This document shows positions 31,818-40,969 of a stretch of 54,196 bases of DNA, one piece after another (position 1 is the stretch's first letter; each line of letters begins with the position of its first letter). The translations under genes were made by a program, and so were the position numbers. The notes under the pieces are model-generated. The model searched no databases, was not told where the DNA came from, and was given only the letters and a program-made list of their open reading frames with translations. This stretch comes from an uncultured Curvibacter sp. (GTDB taxonomy: Bacteria; Pseudomonadota; Gammaproteobacteria; Burkholderiales; Burkholderiaceae_C), in NCBI GenBank assembly GCA_903828535.1, contig CAIKMN010000026.1:1-54196 (forward strand), written 5' to 3'.

Positions 31818-33929
31818 TCAGTCAAAGCCACGGCCTTCGGCCACGAGTTTGGTGAGCAAAGGCGCAGGCGTCCAAAACGCTTGGTCGTCCATGGGGTTTT
31901 GGGCAAAGCGCTGCATGGCCGTCACGACGTTGTACAAACCGAAGGTCTGCGCGTAGTGCATGGGACCCCCGCGGTAGATGGGGAAGCCATAACCGGTCAG
32001 GTAGACCATGTCGATGTCGCTGGCGCGGCTGGCGATGCCTTCTTCCAAGATGTGGCAAGCCTCGTTGACCATGGCGAACACCAAGCGCTGGACGATTTCG
32101 TCGTCGCTGATTTTGCGGGCCTTGATGCCTTGGTCTGCGCGGTGTTTTTCAATCATCTCGTTGACCACGGTGCTCGGAATCGCATCGCGCTTACCGGGCA
32201 CATAGTCATACCAACCCGCACCGGTTTTTTGGCCATAGCGGCCCATTTCGCACAAGAGGTCAGCGGTTTTGCTGTACTTCATGTTGGCGCGCTCCACGGC
32301 GCGGCGCTTGCGGATGGCCCAGCCAATGTCATTGCCTGCCAAGTCGCCCATGCGGAAGGGGCCCATTGCAAAGCCGAATTTTTCGATGGCTTTGTCGACT
32401 TGCTGAGGCAAAGCACCCTCTTCCAACAGGAAGCCCGCTTGGCGGCTGTATTGTTCGATCATGCGGTTGCCAATGAAACCGTCGCAAACACCCGAAACCA
32501 CTGCGGTTTTTTTGATCTTTTTGGCCAGCGCCATGACCGTGGCCAAGACGTCCTTGGCGGTTTTTTCACCGCGCACCACTTCGAGCAACTTCATGACATT
32601 GGCGGGGCTGAAGAAGTGCATGCCCACCACGTCTTGAGGGCGTTTGGTGAAGCTGGCAATTTGGTTGACGTCCAAGGTCGAGGTGTTGGAGGCCAAAATC
32701 GCACCCGCTTTGGCAACCGCGTCCAATTGCTTGAAGACCACCTCTTTGACCCCCATTTCTTCAAACACAGCCTCAATGATGAGGTCGGCTTGGCTCAGGT
32801 CGTCGTAGCTCAAGGTGGGCTTGAGCATGGCCATGCGCTGTTCGTATTTGTCTTGCTTGAGTTTGCCTTTTTTGACTTGGGCTTCGTAGTTCTTGCGGAT
32901 GGTTGCCAAGCCACGGTCCAGCGCTTCTTGCTTGGTTTCCAAAATCGTCACGGGGATGCCGGCGTTCAAGAAATTCATGGCAATGCCGCCGCCCATGGTG
33001 CCGGCGCCGATCACACCGACGCTGTCGATTTTTCGCTTGGGCGTGTCTTCGGGCACGTCCGGAATTTTGGAGGCGGCGCGTTCTGCAATGAACAAATGGC
33101 GCAAAGCATTGGACTCCGGCGTTGCCATCAAAGCCATGAAGGCTTCGCGCTCTTTCAGCATGCCTTGGTCAAAAGGCAAGGTGGTTGCCATCTCGACGAC
33201 GTCCACGCACTTCAGAGGCGCGGGGTAATTTTTCGACATGCCGCCCACCATGTTGCGGGCGAACTGGAAGTAAGCCGCGCCTTTGGGGTGTTTGCAAGGC
33301 AGGTTGCGTACGAGGGGCAATGCGCTGCCATCGGCGTGTTTGGTGGCCATTTCTTGTGCAAAGGCCAAGGCTTCAGCGGGCAAAGATTCCGCGCTGGAGG
33401 CCATTTTGTCGAACAGTTTTTGGCCAGGTATCGCGGCCAATTGTTCACTCTTGACGGGTTCACCGCTGACGATCATGTTCAGCGCCACTTCAACGCCCAA
33501 GACGCGGGGCAGTCGCATGGTGCCGCCGGCGCCGGGCAGCAAGCCCAATTTCACTTCGGGCAAGGCCACAGCCGTTCCGGGTGCGGCGATTCGGTAATGC
33601 GCGCCCAAAGCCAGCTCCAAACCGCCCCCCATCGCCACGCTGTGGACGGCCGCGATGACGGGCTTGGTGCTGAGTTCAACCGCACGGATAACGGTGAGCA
33701 AGTTGGGTTCGGCGATGGCTTTGGGAGAGCCAAATTCTTTGATGTCGGCGCCGCCCGAGAAGGCCTTGCCCGCGCCAGTCAAGACAATGGCGGTGACATT
33801 CTCATCGGCTTGCGCCTTCTTCAATCCTTCCACAATGCCTTGGCGATTGGCCAAACCCAAGCCGTTGACGGGTGGGTTGTTCATGGTGATGACGGCAACG
33901 TGGCCGTGAACTTCGTAGCTAGCGCTCAT
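31818..33929 (-). CDS. fadB: Bifunctional enoyl-CoA hydratase / 3-hydroxyacyl-CoA dehydrogenase
   Basis: A 703-residue multifunctional beta-oxidation enzyme. The N-terminal crotonase domain (1 to about 190) has the oxyanion parts AFSGGADI and GGGLELALGAH, with the two catalytic glutamates in GGGLE and LPEVKLG. The NAD-binding dehydrogenase domain starts near residue 300 (VGVIGAGTMGGGIAMNFLNAG) and includes GMHFFSPANVMKLLEV with the catalytic His; the C-terminal dimer domain follows (GDLAGNDIGW). It is the first gene of the fadB-fadA-dehydrogenase-thioesterase-oxidoreductase-SDR operon. A palindromic operator lies 12-41 bases before its start. A 719-residue open frame on the opposite strand is a shadow. 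Confidence 0.92.
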   Translation of the reverse strand: MSASYEVHGHVAVITMNNPPVNGLGLANRQGIVEGLKKAQADENVTAIVLTGAGKAFSGGADIKEFGSPKAIAEPNLLTVIRAVELSTKPVIAAVHSVAMGGGLELALGAHYRIAAPGTAVALPEVKLGLLPGAGGTMRLPRVLGVEVALNMIVSGEPVKSEQLAAIPGQKLFDKMASSAESLPAEALAFAQEMATKHADGSALPLVRNLPCKHPKGAAYFQFARNMVGGMSKNYPAPLKCVDVVEMATTLPFDQGMLKEREAFMALMATPESNALRHLFIAERAASKIPDVPEDTPKRKIDSVGVIGAGTMGGGIAMNFLNAGIPVTILETKQEALDRGLATIRKNYEAQVKKGKLKQDKYEQRMAMLKPTLSYDDLSQADLIIEAVFEEMGVKEVVFKQLDAVAKAGAILASNTSTLDVNQIASFTKRPQDVVGMHFFSPANVMKLLEVVRGEKTAKDVLATVMALAKKIKKTAVVSGVCDGFIGNRMIEQYSRQAGFLLEEGALPQQVDKAIEKFGFAMGPFRMGDLAGNDIGWAIRKRRAVERANMKYSKTADLLCEMGRYGQKTGAGWYDYVPGKRDAIPSTVVNEMIEKHRADQGIKARKISDDEIVQRLVFAMVNEACHILEEGIASRASDIDMVYLTGYGFPIYRGGPMHYAQTFGLYNVVTAMQRFAQNPMDDQAFWTPAPLLTKLVAEGRGFD

Positions 33930-33940
33930 GGAAAATCCTT

Positions 33941-33970
33941 AAAAAAGAACGGTCGTGCGATTTAATTCTA
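33941..33970 (-). promoter_or_regulatory. Predicted TetR-type operator and -10 of the fadB operon
   Basis: The element GAACGGTCGTGC (33947-33958) is an imperfect palindrome next to an A6 run. It is followed by ATTCTA (33965-33970), which on the coding strand reads TAGAAT, a near-consensus -10. The palindrome would cover the transcription start. The same arrangement, with a perfect palindrome, precedes the acyl-CoA synthetase gene at 40852-40880. Confidence 0.6.
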
Positions 33971-33994
33971 AAGCGGTGATTTCAAAACAGCGAG

Positions 33995-34021
33995 GCCCAA
34001 TGTCCCCAGGTGGACAGGGGC
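33995..34021 (-). terminator. Weak stem-loop after the liv operon
   Basis: TGTCC (34001-34005) pairs with GGACA (34012-34016), extended by GCCC (33995-33998) and GGGC (34018-34021) across a small bulge. It lies directly after the livF-like stop and before the fadB promoter. It lacks a T run, so function is doubtful. Confidence 0.3.
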
Positions 34022-34732
34022 TTAGACTTCAAGCCACTCAGTCCGGACAGCCGCATTGGCCTTCAATGATTCCGGCGTGCCGTCAAACACAATGTGGCCA
34101 TGCCCCATGACCAAAGCACGGTCAGAAATGGACAAGGCAATGGTGAGCTTTTGCTCAATCAGCAACACCGAGACACCCCTGCTTTTGAGGGTTTTTAAAT
34201 AGTCCCCCACCAACTCGACGATCTTGGGGGCCAGGCCCTCGGTGGGCTCGTCGATGATGATCAAGTCCGGGTCGCCCATTAAGGTGCGGCACAGCGTCAG
34301 CATTTGTTGCTCGCCACCGGACAAAACGCCTGCTTCGGTGTGTTGACGCTCTTTGAGACGGGGGAACATCTGATACATGTCCTCAAAGCCCCAACGTGCC
34401 CCCTTTTTTGAGGATCCCAAGCCACTGCCTTTTTGCCCCAGCAAGAGGTTTTGGTGGACGGTCAACTTGGGGAAAATGTCTCTGTTTTCAGGCACATAGC
34501 CAATGCCCAAGTGGGCAATTTGGAAGGCTTTTTTACCGGAAAGATTTTGGCCATTGAAGGCAATCGAACCTTCCCAATCCACCAAACCCATGATGGCTTT
34601 GGCCGTGGTGGAGCGACCGGAGCCATTGCGGCCGAGCAAGGCCACAATTTCGCCAGCCCCGATGGCCATGTCAACGCCGTGCAAGATGTGGCTCTTGCCG
34701 TAAAAAGCATGCAATTGGTCGATTTTGAGCAT
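34022..34732 (-). CDS. livF: LivF-type ABC transporter ATPase
   Basis: A 236-residue ATPase of the branched-chain amino acid type (HAAT) importer family. The Walker A motif reads GRNGSGRST (34-42), with Arg (R40) where ATPases normally have Lys. The signature LSGGEQQ and Walker B LIIIDEPTEG are intact, and the H-loop region is normal in length. The start at 34732 lies one base after the livG stop; an upstream in-frame reading to 34762 overlaps livG. It works with the livG, livM, livH and livK products encoded just upstream. The position between two fatty-acid genes suggests the substrate may be a carboxylic acid. Confidence 0.88.
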   Translation of the reverse strand: MLKIDQLHAFYGKSHILHGVDMAIGAGEIVALLGRNGSGRSTTAKAIMGLVDWEGSIAFNGQNLSGKKAFQIAHLGIGYVPENRDIFPKLTVHQNLLLGQKGSGLGSSKKGARWGFEDMYQMFPRLKERQHTEAGVLSGGEQQMLTLCRTLMGDPDLIIIDEPTEGLAPKIVELVGDYLKTLKSRGVSVLLIEQKLTIALSISDRALVMGHGHIVFDGTPESLKANAAVRTEWLEV

Positions 34733-34733
34733 A

Positions 34734-35522
34734 TCAATGGGCTCCTGCGTGGGTTGTCGCATGCTGAGCTTGCTGATCAGCGACCACAGAACCTAAATAA
34801 GCCTCTTGCACCCGGGCGTTGGCGCGTACCTTGTCTGGCGTGTCAAACGCCAAGACTTCGCCGTACACCAAGACCGCAATTTTGTCGGCCAAACCGAATA
34901 CCACACCCATGTCGTGCTCCACAGTCAGCAAGGTCTTGCCTTCGGTGACCGAGCGAATCAGGTCAATGAAGTGGCTGGTTTCAGTCACGCTCATGCCCGC
35001 CGTGGGTTCATCCAACAAAATGACCTCAGCGCCCCCGGCAATGGTGATGCCCACCTCCAAAGCCCGTTGTTCGGCGTAGGTCAAGTTGGCGGCGAGCACA
35101 TCCCGTTTGTGGGACAAATGAAGTTGTTGCAGCAGGGCCTCGGTTTTCTCATTGGCATCTTTGAGGCCCGACAAAAAACGCATGAAGGTGTAGCCATAGC
35201 CCAAGCTCCAGAGCACGCCACAACGCAGGTTTTCAAAAACGCTTAATTTCGAAAATAAATTGCTCACCTGAAAGCTGCGGGCCAAACCCAGGCGATTGAT
35301 CTCAAACGGGGTCTTGTTCTGGATGGGCTGCCCATTCAACAAAATTTGACCGCTGCTCGGACCAAAACGGCCACTGATGAGGTTAAACAAGGTGGATTTG
35401 CCCGCGCCATTGGGCCCGATGATGGCCACCCGCTCGCCTTTTTTAACCGCCAAATTGGCGCCACGAATGATTTCCGTGCGACCAAAGCGTTTGTGTAAAT
35501 CAATCAGTTCGAGCGCGTTCAT
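34734..35522 (-). CDS. livG: LivG-type ABC transporter ATPase
   Basis: A 262-residue ATPase, partner of LivF. Walker A is the standard GPNGAGKST (37-45, K42). The signature region is the relaxed LTYAEQRALEV typical of LivG, Walker B is VILLDEPTAGMS, and the C-terminal extension (VLAFDTPDKVRANARVQEAYLG) is also typical. In the heterodimer this subunit has the normal lysine while LivF has arginine. Its start overlaps the livM stop as ATGA. The last 13 residues are His- and Ala-rich (QQAHATTHAGAH-like), a probable disordered tail. Confidence 0.9.
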   Translation of the reverse strand: MNALELIDLHKRFGRTEIIRGANLAVKKGERVAIIGPNGAGKSTLFNLISGRFGPSSGQILLNGQPIQNKTPFEINRLGLARSFQVSNLFSKLSVFENLRCGVLWSLGYGYTFMRFLSGLKDANEKTEALLQQLHLSHKRDVLAANLTYAEQRALEVGITIAGGAEVILLDEPTAGMSVTETSHFIDLIRSVTEGKTLLTVEHDMGVVFGLADKIAVLVYGEVLAFDTPDKVRANARVQEAYLGSVVADQQAQHATTHAGAH

Positions 35523-36796
35523 GCTGCCATGCCTCCGTCAGCTTGGATCTGCTCTTGAATCAAGTTCCAGCGTTTCACAAAGAATCGTTTTCCCAAGGCC
35601 AGCAAAGCAATGCCGACCAACAAGATGAGGACAGAACCCACCCAAGTCGCAGGCTGATCAACGTTCAATACCGTGCCCATGAAAGACATTTCAGGGCCGA
35701 GCGCGGAGTCCAATTGAATGTGATAAATCATTTCGACCAAGATGGAGAAACCCAGTAAGGCAATCGCCGAACCCAAGGCCAAGAAGAGGTAAACCGGGAA
35801 CAAGGGCCACCAGCGGCCCAGCTTCATGACCTTGATGTTCACTTGCAACAAATAGGCAATCCCGCCGGGGGCGTACATCACCATGAGCATGAACAAGAGG
35901 CCCAAGTACAACAACCAGGCTTTGGTGATGCCCGACAACAACACGGAACTCAGTACCAACAAGACGGCGCCAATCATGGGGCCAAAAAAGGAACCGGCCC
36001 CACCCAAGAAGGTGAAGAGCAAATAGCCACCGGAACGCACCGAGCTGATGGAGTCCAAGGCCGTCACAATTTCAAAGTTGATGGCGGCCAACCCACCCCC
36101 CACGCCCGCAAAAAAGCCAGCAATGATGAAGGCGGTGTAGCGAATGCGTTGAGAGTTGTAGCCAATGAACTCGACCCGCTCGGCGTTGTCTCGCACGGCG
36201 TTCAACAAGCGGCCCAATGGGGTTTGTGTGAACGCATACATCAAGGCGGTGCAAATAAAGCAATAAACCGCGATCAGGTAATAGACTTGAATTTGCGGTC
36301 CAAAATTGAAGCCAAAGAAAGGTTGGCCATAAACTCGGTTGGTTGAAACACCGCCTTCGCCACCGAAAAATTCCGGCAACATCAAGGCCATCGAGGCCAC
36401 CAATTCACCCAGACCCAAGGTAATCATGGCGAAGGTGTTACCTGATTTTTTGGTCGACACATAACCAAACAAGAGGGCAAACCCCATGCCGGCCACCCCC
36501 CCCACCAGGGGGATCAGCACCAGCGGAATTGGCCAGCCACCTTGAGCCGCCATGTTCATGGCGTGCACCGCCATGAAGGAGCCCAAACCGGTGTAGACCG
36601 CTTGACCAAAACTCAGCATGCCGCCTTGTCCCAAAAGCATGTTGTAGCTCAGGCAGACAATGATCAAGTAGCCCACTTGGGACAACAAAGTCAGAGACAA
36701 ACTGCTGGTCAAGACCAGGGGCAAAACGAAAAGAAGGGCCGCGAAAACCAACCAAACGGCGAGTCCTCGCCCTCGGTTCAAAGAAGAGCTAGGCAT
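35519..36796 (-). CDS. livM: LivM-type ABC transporter permease
   Basis: A 425-residue inner-membrane permease with about 10 hydrophobic segments, somewhat longer than the usual 320-360 residues. The conserved LivM region is seen in GQGGMLSFGQAVYTGLGSF, TPLGRLLNAVRDNAERVEFIGYN and the later AGSFFGPMIGAVLLVLSSVL. The extra length lies at the C-terminus, after YAPGGIAYLLQ, with two more hydrophobic stretches (SAIALLGFSILVEMIYH and WVGSVLILLVGIALLALG). It starts one base after the livH stop and forms the channel with LivH. Confidence 0.88.
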   Translation of the reverse strand: MPSSSLNRGRGLAVWLVFAALLFVLPLVLTSSLSLTLLSQVGYLIIVCLSYNMLLGQGGMLSFGQAVYTGLGSFMAVHAMNMAAQGGWPIPLVLIPLVGGVAGMGFALLFGYVSTKKSGNTFAMITLGLGELVASMALMLPEFFGGEGGVSTNRVYGQPFFGFNFGPQIQVYYLIAVYCFICTALMYAFTQTPLGRLLNAVRDNAERVEFIGYNSQRIRYTAFIIAGFFAGVGGGLAAINFEIVTALDSISSVRSGGYLLFTFLGGAGSFFGPMIGAVLLVLSSVLLSGITKAWLLYLGLLFMLMVMYAPGGIAYLLQVNIKVMKLGRWWPLFPVYLFLALGSAIALLGFSILVEMIYHIQLDSALGPEMSFMGTVLNVDQPATWVGSVLILLVGIALLALGKRFFVKRWNLIQEQIQADGGMAA

Positions 36797-36797
36797 G

Positions 36798-37745
36798 TCA
36801 GTGTTCCCGGGATCCCAACAGGCCGCGAGGCCGGAAAATCAATATCAAAACCAAGAAGAGGTAAGGCAAGATGGGGGCCACTTGCGACAGAGTCAGGTGC
36901 AAGAAGCTGGCCCAAATGCCGGTATCGGGCGCAATGAAACCGACCGCTTTGTAGACGCTGGACAAGGAGTAATCCATGGCCACGGCGAACGTTTGCAAGA
37001 CGCCAATCAACAAAGAAGCCAAAAAGGCGCCGGCCAAAGAGCCCATGCCGCCGACCACCACCACCACAAAGATGATGGAGCCAACGGCTCCGGCCATGGC
37101 CGGCTCCGTTACATAGGTGTTGCCACCGATGACGCCCGCCAAACCCGCCAAGGCGGCGCCCCCTCCGAACACCAACATAAAAACCCGAGGCACGTTGTGC
37201 CCCAAAGATTCAGCCATGTCCGGGTGGGTCAAGGCGGCTTGAATGACCAGACCGATGCGGGTGCGCGTCAGCAACAACCAAATTGAGACCAACATCACCA
37301 CCGCCACCACCATGATGAAAGAGCGTGACTTGGGGAACTGCGTCCCATACAAACTGAACAAGGGCCCTTGCAATTGTTCTGGCAAGCCATAAGGAACCGT
37401 TGAGCGGCCCCAGATCAGTTGCACCACTTCCAAGATCAAGTAAGAAAGCCCGAACGTGATCAGCAGCTCAGGCACATGGCCAAAGCGGTGCACACGTCGT
37501 AAGCAATAACGCTCGAACAAAGCGCCCATCACACCCACACCAATCGGAGCCAGCAAAAGAGCAGGCCAAAACCCAATCACGTTGGAGATGCTGTAAGCGA
37601 AATAAGCGCCCAACATGTAGAAACTGGCGTGGGCAAAGTTAAGCACGCCCATCATGCTGAAGATCAGGGTTAAACCTGAACTCAGCATGAAAAGCAGCAA
37701 CCCATAGCTCACACCATTGAGCATCGATATGACGAAAAACTCCAC
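36798..37745 (-). CDS. livH: LivH-type ABC transporter permease
   Basis: A 315-residue inner-membrane permease with about eight hydrophobic segments. The family signature is visible in SMLNGVSYGLLLFMLSSGLTLIFSMMGVLNFAHASFYMLGAYFAY and in the EAA-like loop ALTHPDMAESLGHNVPRVFMLVFGGGAALAGLAGVIGG. It pairs with LivM. The gene follows the binding-protein gene by 55 bases and is followed after one base by livM, so livK-livH-livM-livG-livF form one operon. Confidence 0.9.
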   Translation of the reverse strand: MEFFVISMLNGVSYGLLLFMLSSGLTLIFSMMGVLNFAHASFYMLGAYFAYSISNVIGFWPALLLAPIGVGVMGALFERYCLRRVHRFGHVPELLITFGLSYLILEVVQLIWGRSTVPYGLPEQLQGPLFSLYGTQFPKSRSFIMVVAVVMLVSIWLLLTRTRIGLVIQAALTHPDMAESLGHNVPRVFMLVFGGGAALAGLAGVIGGNTYVTEPAMAGAVGSIIFVVVVVGGMGSLAGAFLASLLIGVLQTFAVAMDYSLSSVYKAVGFIAPDTGIWASFLHLTLSQVAPILPYLFLVLILIFRPRGLLGSREH

Positions 37746-37800
37746 GGCTTAATTCACTTTAGTCATGTTCAAAGGGTTTTGTTGGGCGAATTTCAAGCGG

Positions 37801-39042
37801 TCAAGGACGCTTCATGTCGCAAGACGTGGGCGTGCTGGCCACATACGACTCGAAGTACTTCACAGGCACAAAGGTGTAGCCTGTTTTTTCTTCGTCAATG
37901 GGGTATTTGCCGCCTGCTTTTTCCCAGCGGGTGATGTACATGCCTTGTTGCAACTGGTGGTCGGTTTTGCGCATTTCCACTTCGCCGTTGAAGCTCTTAA
38001 AGCGCAGGCCTTCCATGGCAGGGGCAACCTTGGCAGGGTCAGTTGACTTGGCCTTGGCCATGCCTTCGGACAACAAGGTGAAAGCGGTATAGGTGTCGTA
38101 GACCGACAAATCGTCGTCAAACTTTTTGCGGAAGTTCAGGTCGAGTTTTTGGATTTCGCCACCCATGTTGCTGTGACCATAGGCCACTTGATAAACACGG
38201 CCAGCGGCGCCAGCGCCCAAGGCCGTGGGCGTCCCTTCGACGCTGCCGTAGTAGGTGTAAAACTTGACGTTGTTCAGGCCAGAGTCAGCGGCTGCCTTGA
38301 TCAACAAGCTCAAGTCGGAACCCCAGTTGCCGGTGATGACCGTGTCAGCGCCAGAAGCCTTGATTTTGGCGATGTAGGGCGCGAAGTCACGCACTTGGGC
38401 CAAGGGATGCAGGTCTTCACCCACAATTTCGATGTCCGGGCGTTTACGGGCCAGGTTGGCTTTGGCGAACTTGGCCACTTGAACACCGTGGGAATAGTTT
38501 TGACCCAGGATGTAGACCTTCTTGATATCGGGTTGGTCTTTCATGAAGGTGGTCATGGCTTCCATCTTCATGGAGGTGTCTGCGTCCAAACGGAAGTGCC
38601 AGAAGCTGCACTTGCTGTTGGTCAGATCGGGGTCAACCGCGGCATAGTTCACGAACAGCACTTCTTTGCCTGGGTTGCGGGCGTTGTGCTTGTCGATGGC
38701 GTCCACCAAGGCGAAGGCAACGCCGGAGCCATTGCCCTGCACCACATAACGAGCGCCCTGGTCAATCGCTTGACGAAGCGCGTTGGTGGATTCTTGGGGG
38801 CTCAATTTATTGTCAAGACCAATGACTTCAAATTTCACGCCGGCGACGTTCTTTTTGTTGAACTCTTCGGCCATGTATTGAAAGGTTTTCAGACCGTTGG
38901 TTCCCACCGCGGCCATCAGACCTGACAAGGGGTCAATCCAGGCGATCTTGACGGTCTCGCCCTTTTGAGCAAACGACGAAAAACTAGCGCCTGCCAAGAC
39001 CAACATGGCTGCAGTCGAGACTGCTTTTTTAAACAATTTCAT
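37801..39042 (-). CDS. livK: Periplasmic substrate-binding protein, LivK family
   Basis: A 413-residue type I periplasmic binding protein with a signal peptide (MKLFKKAVSTAAMLVLAGASFSSFA). The fold is recognisable by VKIAWIDPLSGLMAAVGTNGLKTFQYMAEEFN, VGLDNKLSPQESTNALRQAIDQGARYVVQG and the later KVYILGQNYSHGVQVAKFAKANLA. It is longer than LivK (about 345 mature residues) and closer to proteins for aromatic or aliphatic acids, though the ligand cannot be told by eye. A purine-rich ribosome site (GGAGACAG, about 39046-39053) precedes the start. It lies between the synthetase gene and the permease genes. Confidence 0.88.
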   Translation of the reverse strand: MKLFKKAVSTAAMLVLAGASFSSFAQKGETVKIAWIDPLSGLMAAVGTNGLKTFQYMAEEFNKKNVAGVKFEVIGLDNKLSPQESTNALRQAIDQGARYVVQGNGSGVAFALVDAIDKHNARNPGKEVLFVNYAAVDPDLTNSKCSFWHFRLDADTSMKMEAMTTFMKDQPDIKKVYILGQNYSHGVQVAKFAKANLARKRPDIEIVGEDLHPLAQVRDFAPYIAKIKASGADTVITGNWGSDLSLLIKAAADSGLNNVKFYTYYGSVEGTPTALGAGAAGRVYQVAYGHSNMGGEIQKLDLNFRKKFDDDLSVYDTYTAFTLLSEGMAKAKSTDPAKVAPAMEGLRFKSFNGEVEMRKTDHQLQQGMYITRWEKAGGKYPIDEEKTGYTFVPVKYFESYVASTPTSCDMKRP

Positions 39043-39166
39043 CTTCCTGTCTCCTCTATTTTTACGGTTCGAAAATCAACTGCTAGGTTAGCCTCTTTGT
39101 GTTGCGCTATTGGCCCTCAATCATCAGTAAATACCCTTGTTTTTTGTCGCCTTAGCGTAACTGTTT

Positions 39167-40819
39167 TTAACTGGGCAGTTGGTAGTCAATCAGCTGTTCA
39201 CGCAACTTGGTTTTCAGCATCTTGCCGGTGGCGCCAATGGGAATGGCATCGACAAAAACAACGTCGTCTGGAATTTGCCATTTGGCCGTTTTTCCCTGAT
39301 AGAAGGCCAACAGTTCTTCCTTGCTCAGTGGCGCATTGGGCTTCTTCACCACGACCACGATCGGACGTTCGTCCCACTTGGGATGCGGCATGCCAATGCA
39401 GGCGGCCATGGCCACAGAGGGATGACCCATTGCGATGTTTTCAATGTCGATGGAACTGATCCATTCGCCACCGGATTTGATGACGTCTTTGGATCGGTCG
39501 GTGATTTGCATAAAGCCATCGGCGTCAATCGTGGCGACGTCGCCCGTGGGGAACCAACCGCGGCCTTTGTCGTCGTATTGCAGCGGGTCACCGCCCTCGC
39601 CTTTGAAGTATTCCGCCAAAATCCAAGGCCCCTTTACCAGCAAGTCGCCATAGGTTTTGCCGTCCCAGGGCAACTCTTTGCCTTCGTCGTTGACGATTTT
39701 CATGTCGACGCCGAAGATGGCACGGCCTTGTTTGAGGCGCACCTTCATTTGCTCGTCTTTTGGCAAAGACAAGTGTTTGTTTTTGAGTGTGCAGAGGGTG
39801 CCGAGCGGTGACATCTCGGTCATGCCCCAAGCGTGCAACACCTCGACGCCGTAATCTTCCTGGAAAGAGTGAATCATGGCGGGGGGGCAAGCTGAGCCAC
39901 CAATCACCGTTCGTTTCAAACTGCTGAATTTCAATTGCGCAGGTTGCATGTGGGACAACATCATTTGCCAAACCGTGGGAACGCCGGCGGCATAGGTCAC
40001 TTGCTCGGACTCGATCAGTTCATAGACCGACTTGCCATCCAATGCGGGGCCTGGAAAGACGAGTTTGGCACCCGTTAAAGGCGCGCAATAAGGAATACCC
40101 CAAGCGTTGACGTGGAACATCGGCACCACTGGCAACACCGAGTCGCGCGCTGACATGGCCATGACGTCGGGCAAAGACGCGGCATAGGCGTGCAAAACGC
40201 TGGAACGGTGACTGTACAAAGCCGCTTTTGGATTGCCGGTGGTGCCGCTGGTGTAGCACATGCTGGCCGCTGAATTTTCGTCAAATTGAGGCCACTCGTA
40301 TTCGGTCGATTGGTTGGCAATCCAGGCTTCGTAGCTCTGCAAACCGGGAATGCCGGTGTCTGCGGGCAATTTGTCGGCTTCGCACAACAAAATCCAATGT
40401 TTCACGGTTTGGGCCTGCGCATGAACTTTTTGCACCAAGGGCAGGAAAGTGGCGTCGAAAATCAACACCTGGTCTTCGGCGTGGTTCATGATCCAGGCGA
40501 CTTGGTCGGGGTGCAAGCGGGGGTTGATGGTGTGCACCACGCGGCCCGAGCCACCGACGCCGAAGTACAACTCCATGTGCCGATAGCCATTCCAAGCCAA
40601 GGTGGCGACGCGGTCGCTGAAGGCCAAACCGCCCTCCCCCATTTTGTCCAGCGCATTCGCCACTTGGCGAGAACGCTTGGCCATGTCGGCGTAGGTGTAA
40701 CGATGAAGGTCTCCCTCCACTCGGCGAGAGACAATTTCGACATCGCCATGGTGGCGCTCAGCAAAATCAATCAAGGAAGAAGTCAGCAAGGGCTGGCTTT
40801 GCATCAATCCCAACATCAA
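39167..40819 (-). CDS. Fatty acyl-CoA synthetase (AMP-forming)
   Basis: A 550-residue adenylate-forming ligase that activates a carboxylic acid to its CoA thioester. The ATP motif [19 protein letters not shown], the A5-like stretch [14 protein letters not shown], the hinge region [35 protein letters not shown] and the catalytic lysine near the end ([13 protein letters not shown]) are all intact. The sequence resembles medium/long-chain fatty acid ligases more than acetyl-CoA synthetase. The start is M1 (40819) or M2 (40816). It is followed by the liv-type importer and shares an operator with the fadB operon, so uptake, activation and beta-oxidation of one acid class are likely co-controlled. 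Confidence 0.88.
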   Translation of the reverse strand: MMLGLMQSQPLLTSSLIDFAERHHGDVEIVSRRVEGDLHRYTYADMAKRSRQVANALDKMGEGGLAFSDRVATLAWNGYRHMELYFGVGGSGRVVHTINPRLHPDQVAWIMNHAEDQVLIFDATFLPLVQKVHAQAQTVKHWILLCEADKLPADTGIPGLQSYEAWIANQSTEYEWPQFDENSAASMCYTSGTTGNPKAALYSHRSSVLHAYAASLPDVMAMSARDSVLPVVPMFHVNAWGIPYCAPLTGAKLVFPGPALDGKSVYELIESEQVTYAAGVPTVWQMMLSHMQPAQLKFSSLKRTVIGGSACPPAMIHSFQEDYGVEVLHAWGMTEMSPLGTLCTLKNKHLSLPKDEQMKVRLKQGRAIFGVDMKIVNDEGKELPWDGKTYGDLLVKGPWILAEYFKGEGGDPLQYDDKGRGWFPTGDVATIDADGFMQITDRSKDVIKSGGEWISSIDIENIAMGHPSVAMAACIGMPHPKWDERPIVVVVKKPNAPLSKEELLAFYQGKTAKWQIPDDVVFVDAIPIGATGKMLKTKLREQLIDYQLPS

Positions 40820-40851
40820 GGGTCTCCTAAGTTTAGATGTCCAAGTCGGTC

Positions 40852-40880
40852 AAAAAAGAACGATCGTTCTATAAATTCTA
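40852..40880 (-). promoter_or_regulatory. Predicted TetR-type operator and -10 of the acyl-CoA synthetase gene
   Basis: A perfect 12-bp palindrome GAACGATCGTTC (40858-40869) lies next to an A6 run and is followed by ATTCTA (40875-40880), that is TAGAAT on the coding strand. The palindrome covers the expected start site. It matches the element before fadB (33941-33970) with 11 identical leading bases and the same layout to within one base. Confidence 0.65.
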
Positions 40881-40969
40881 AGGCAGACCATCGGGGATAA
40901 AAATATTCTCGCTAGGGCGCTAGGAACCTTGCTGTCTCCGGGGTTACTGAGATCAGAGACAATCGCAAC

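Noticed and set aside
31806-33965. A 719-codon open frame on the plus strand, antisense to fadB
   Set aside because: It lies wholly opposite a clear multifunctional enzyme, is rich in His, Gly, Phe and Ala as expected for the complement of GC-rich codons, and shows no recognisable domain or ribosome site.
38149-38925. A 258-codon plus-strand open frame opposite livK
   Set aside because: It is complementary to a binding protein with signal peptide and known family segments. No independent support.
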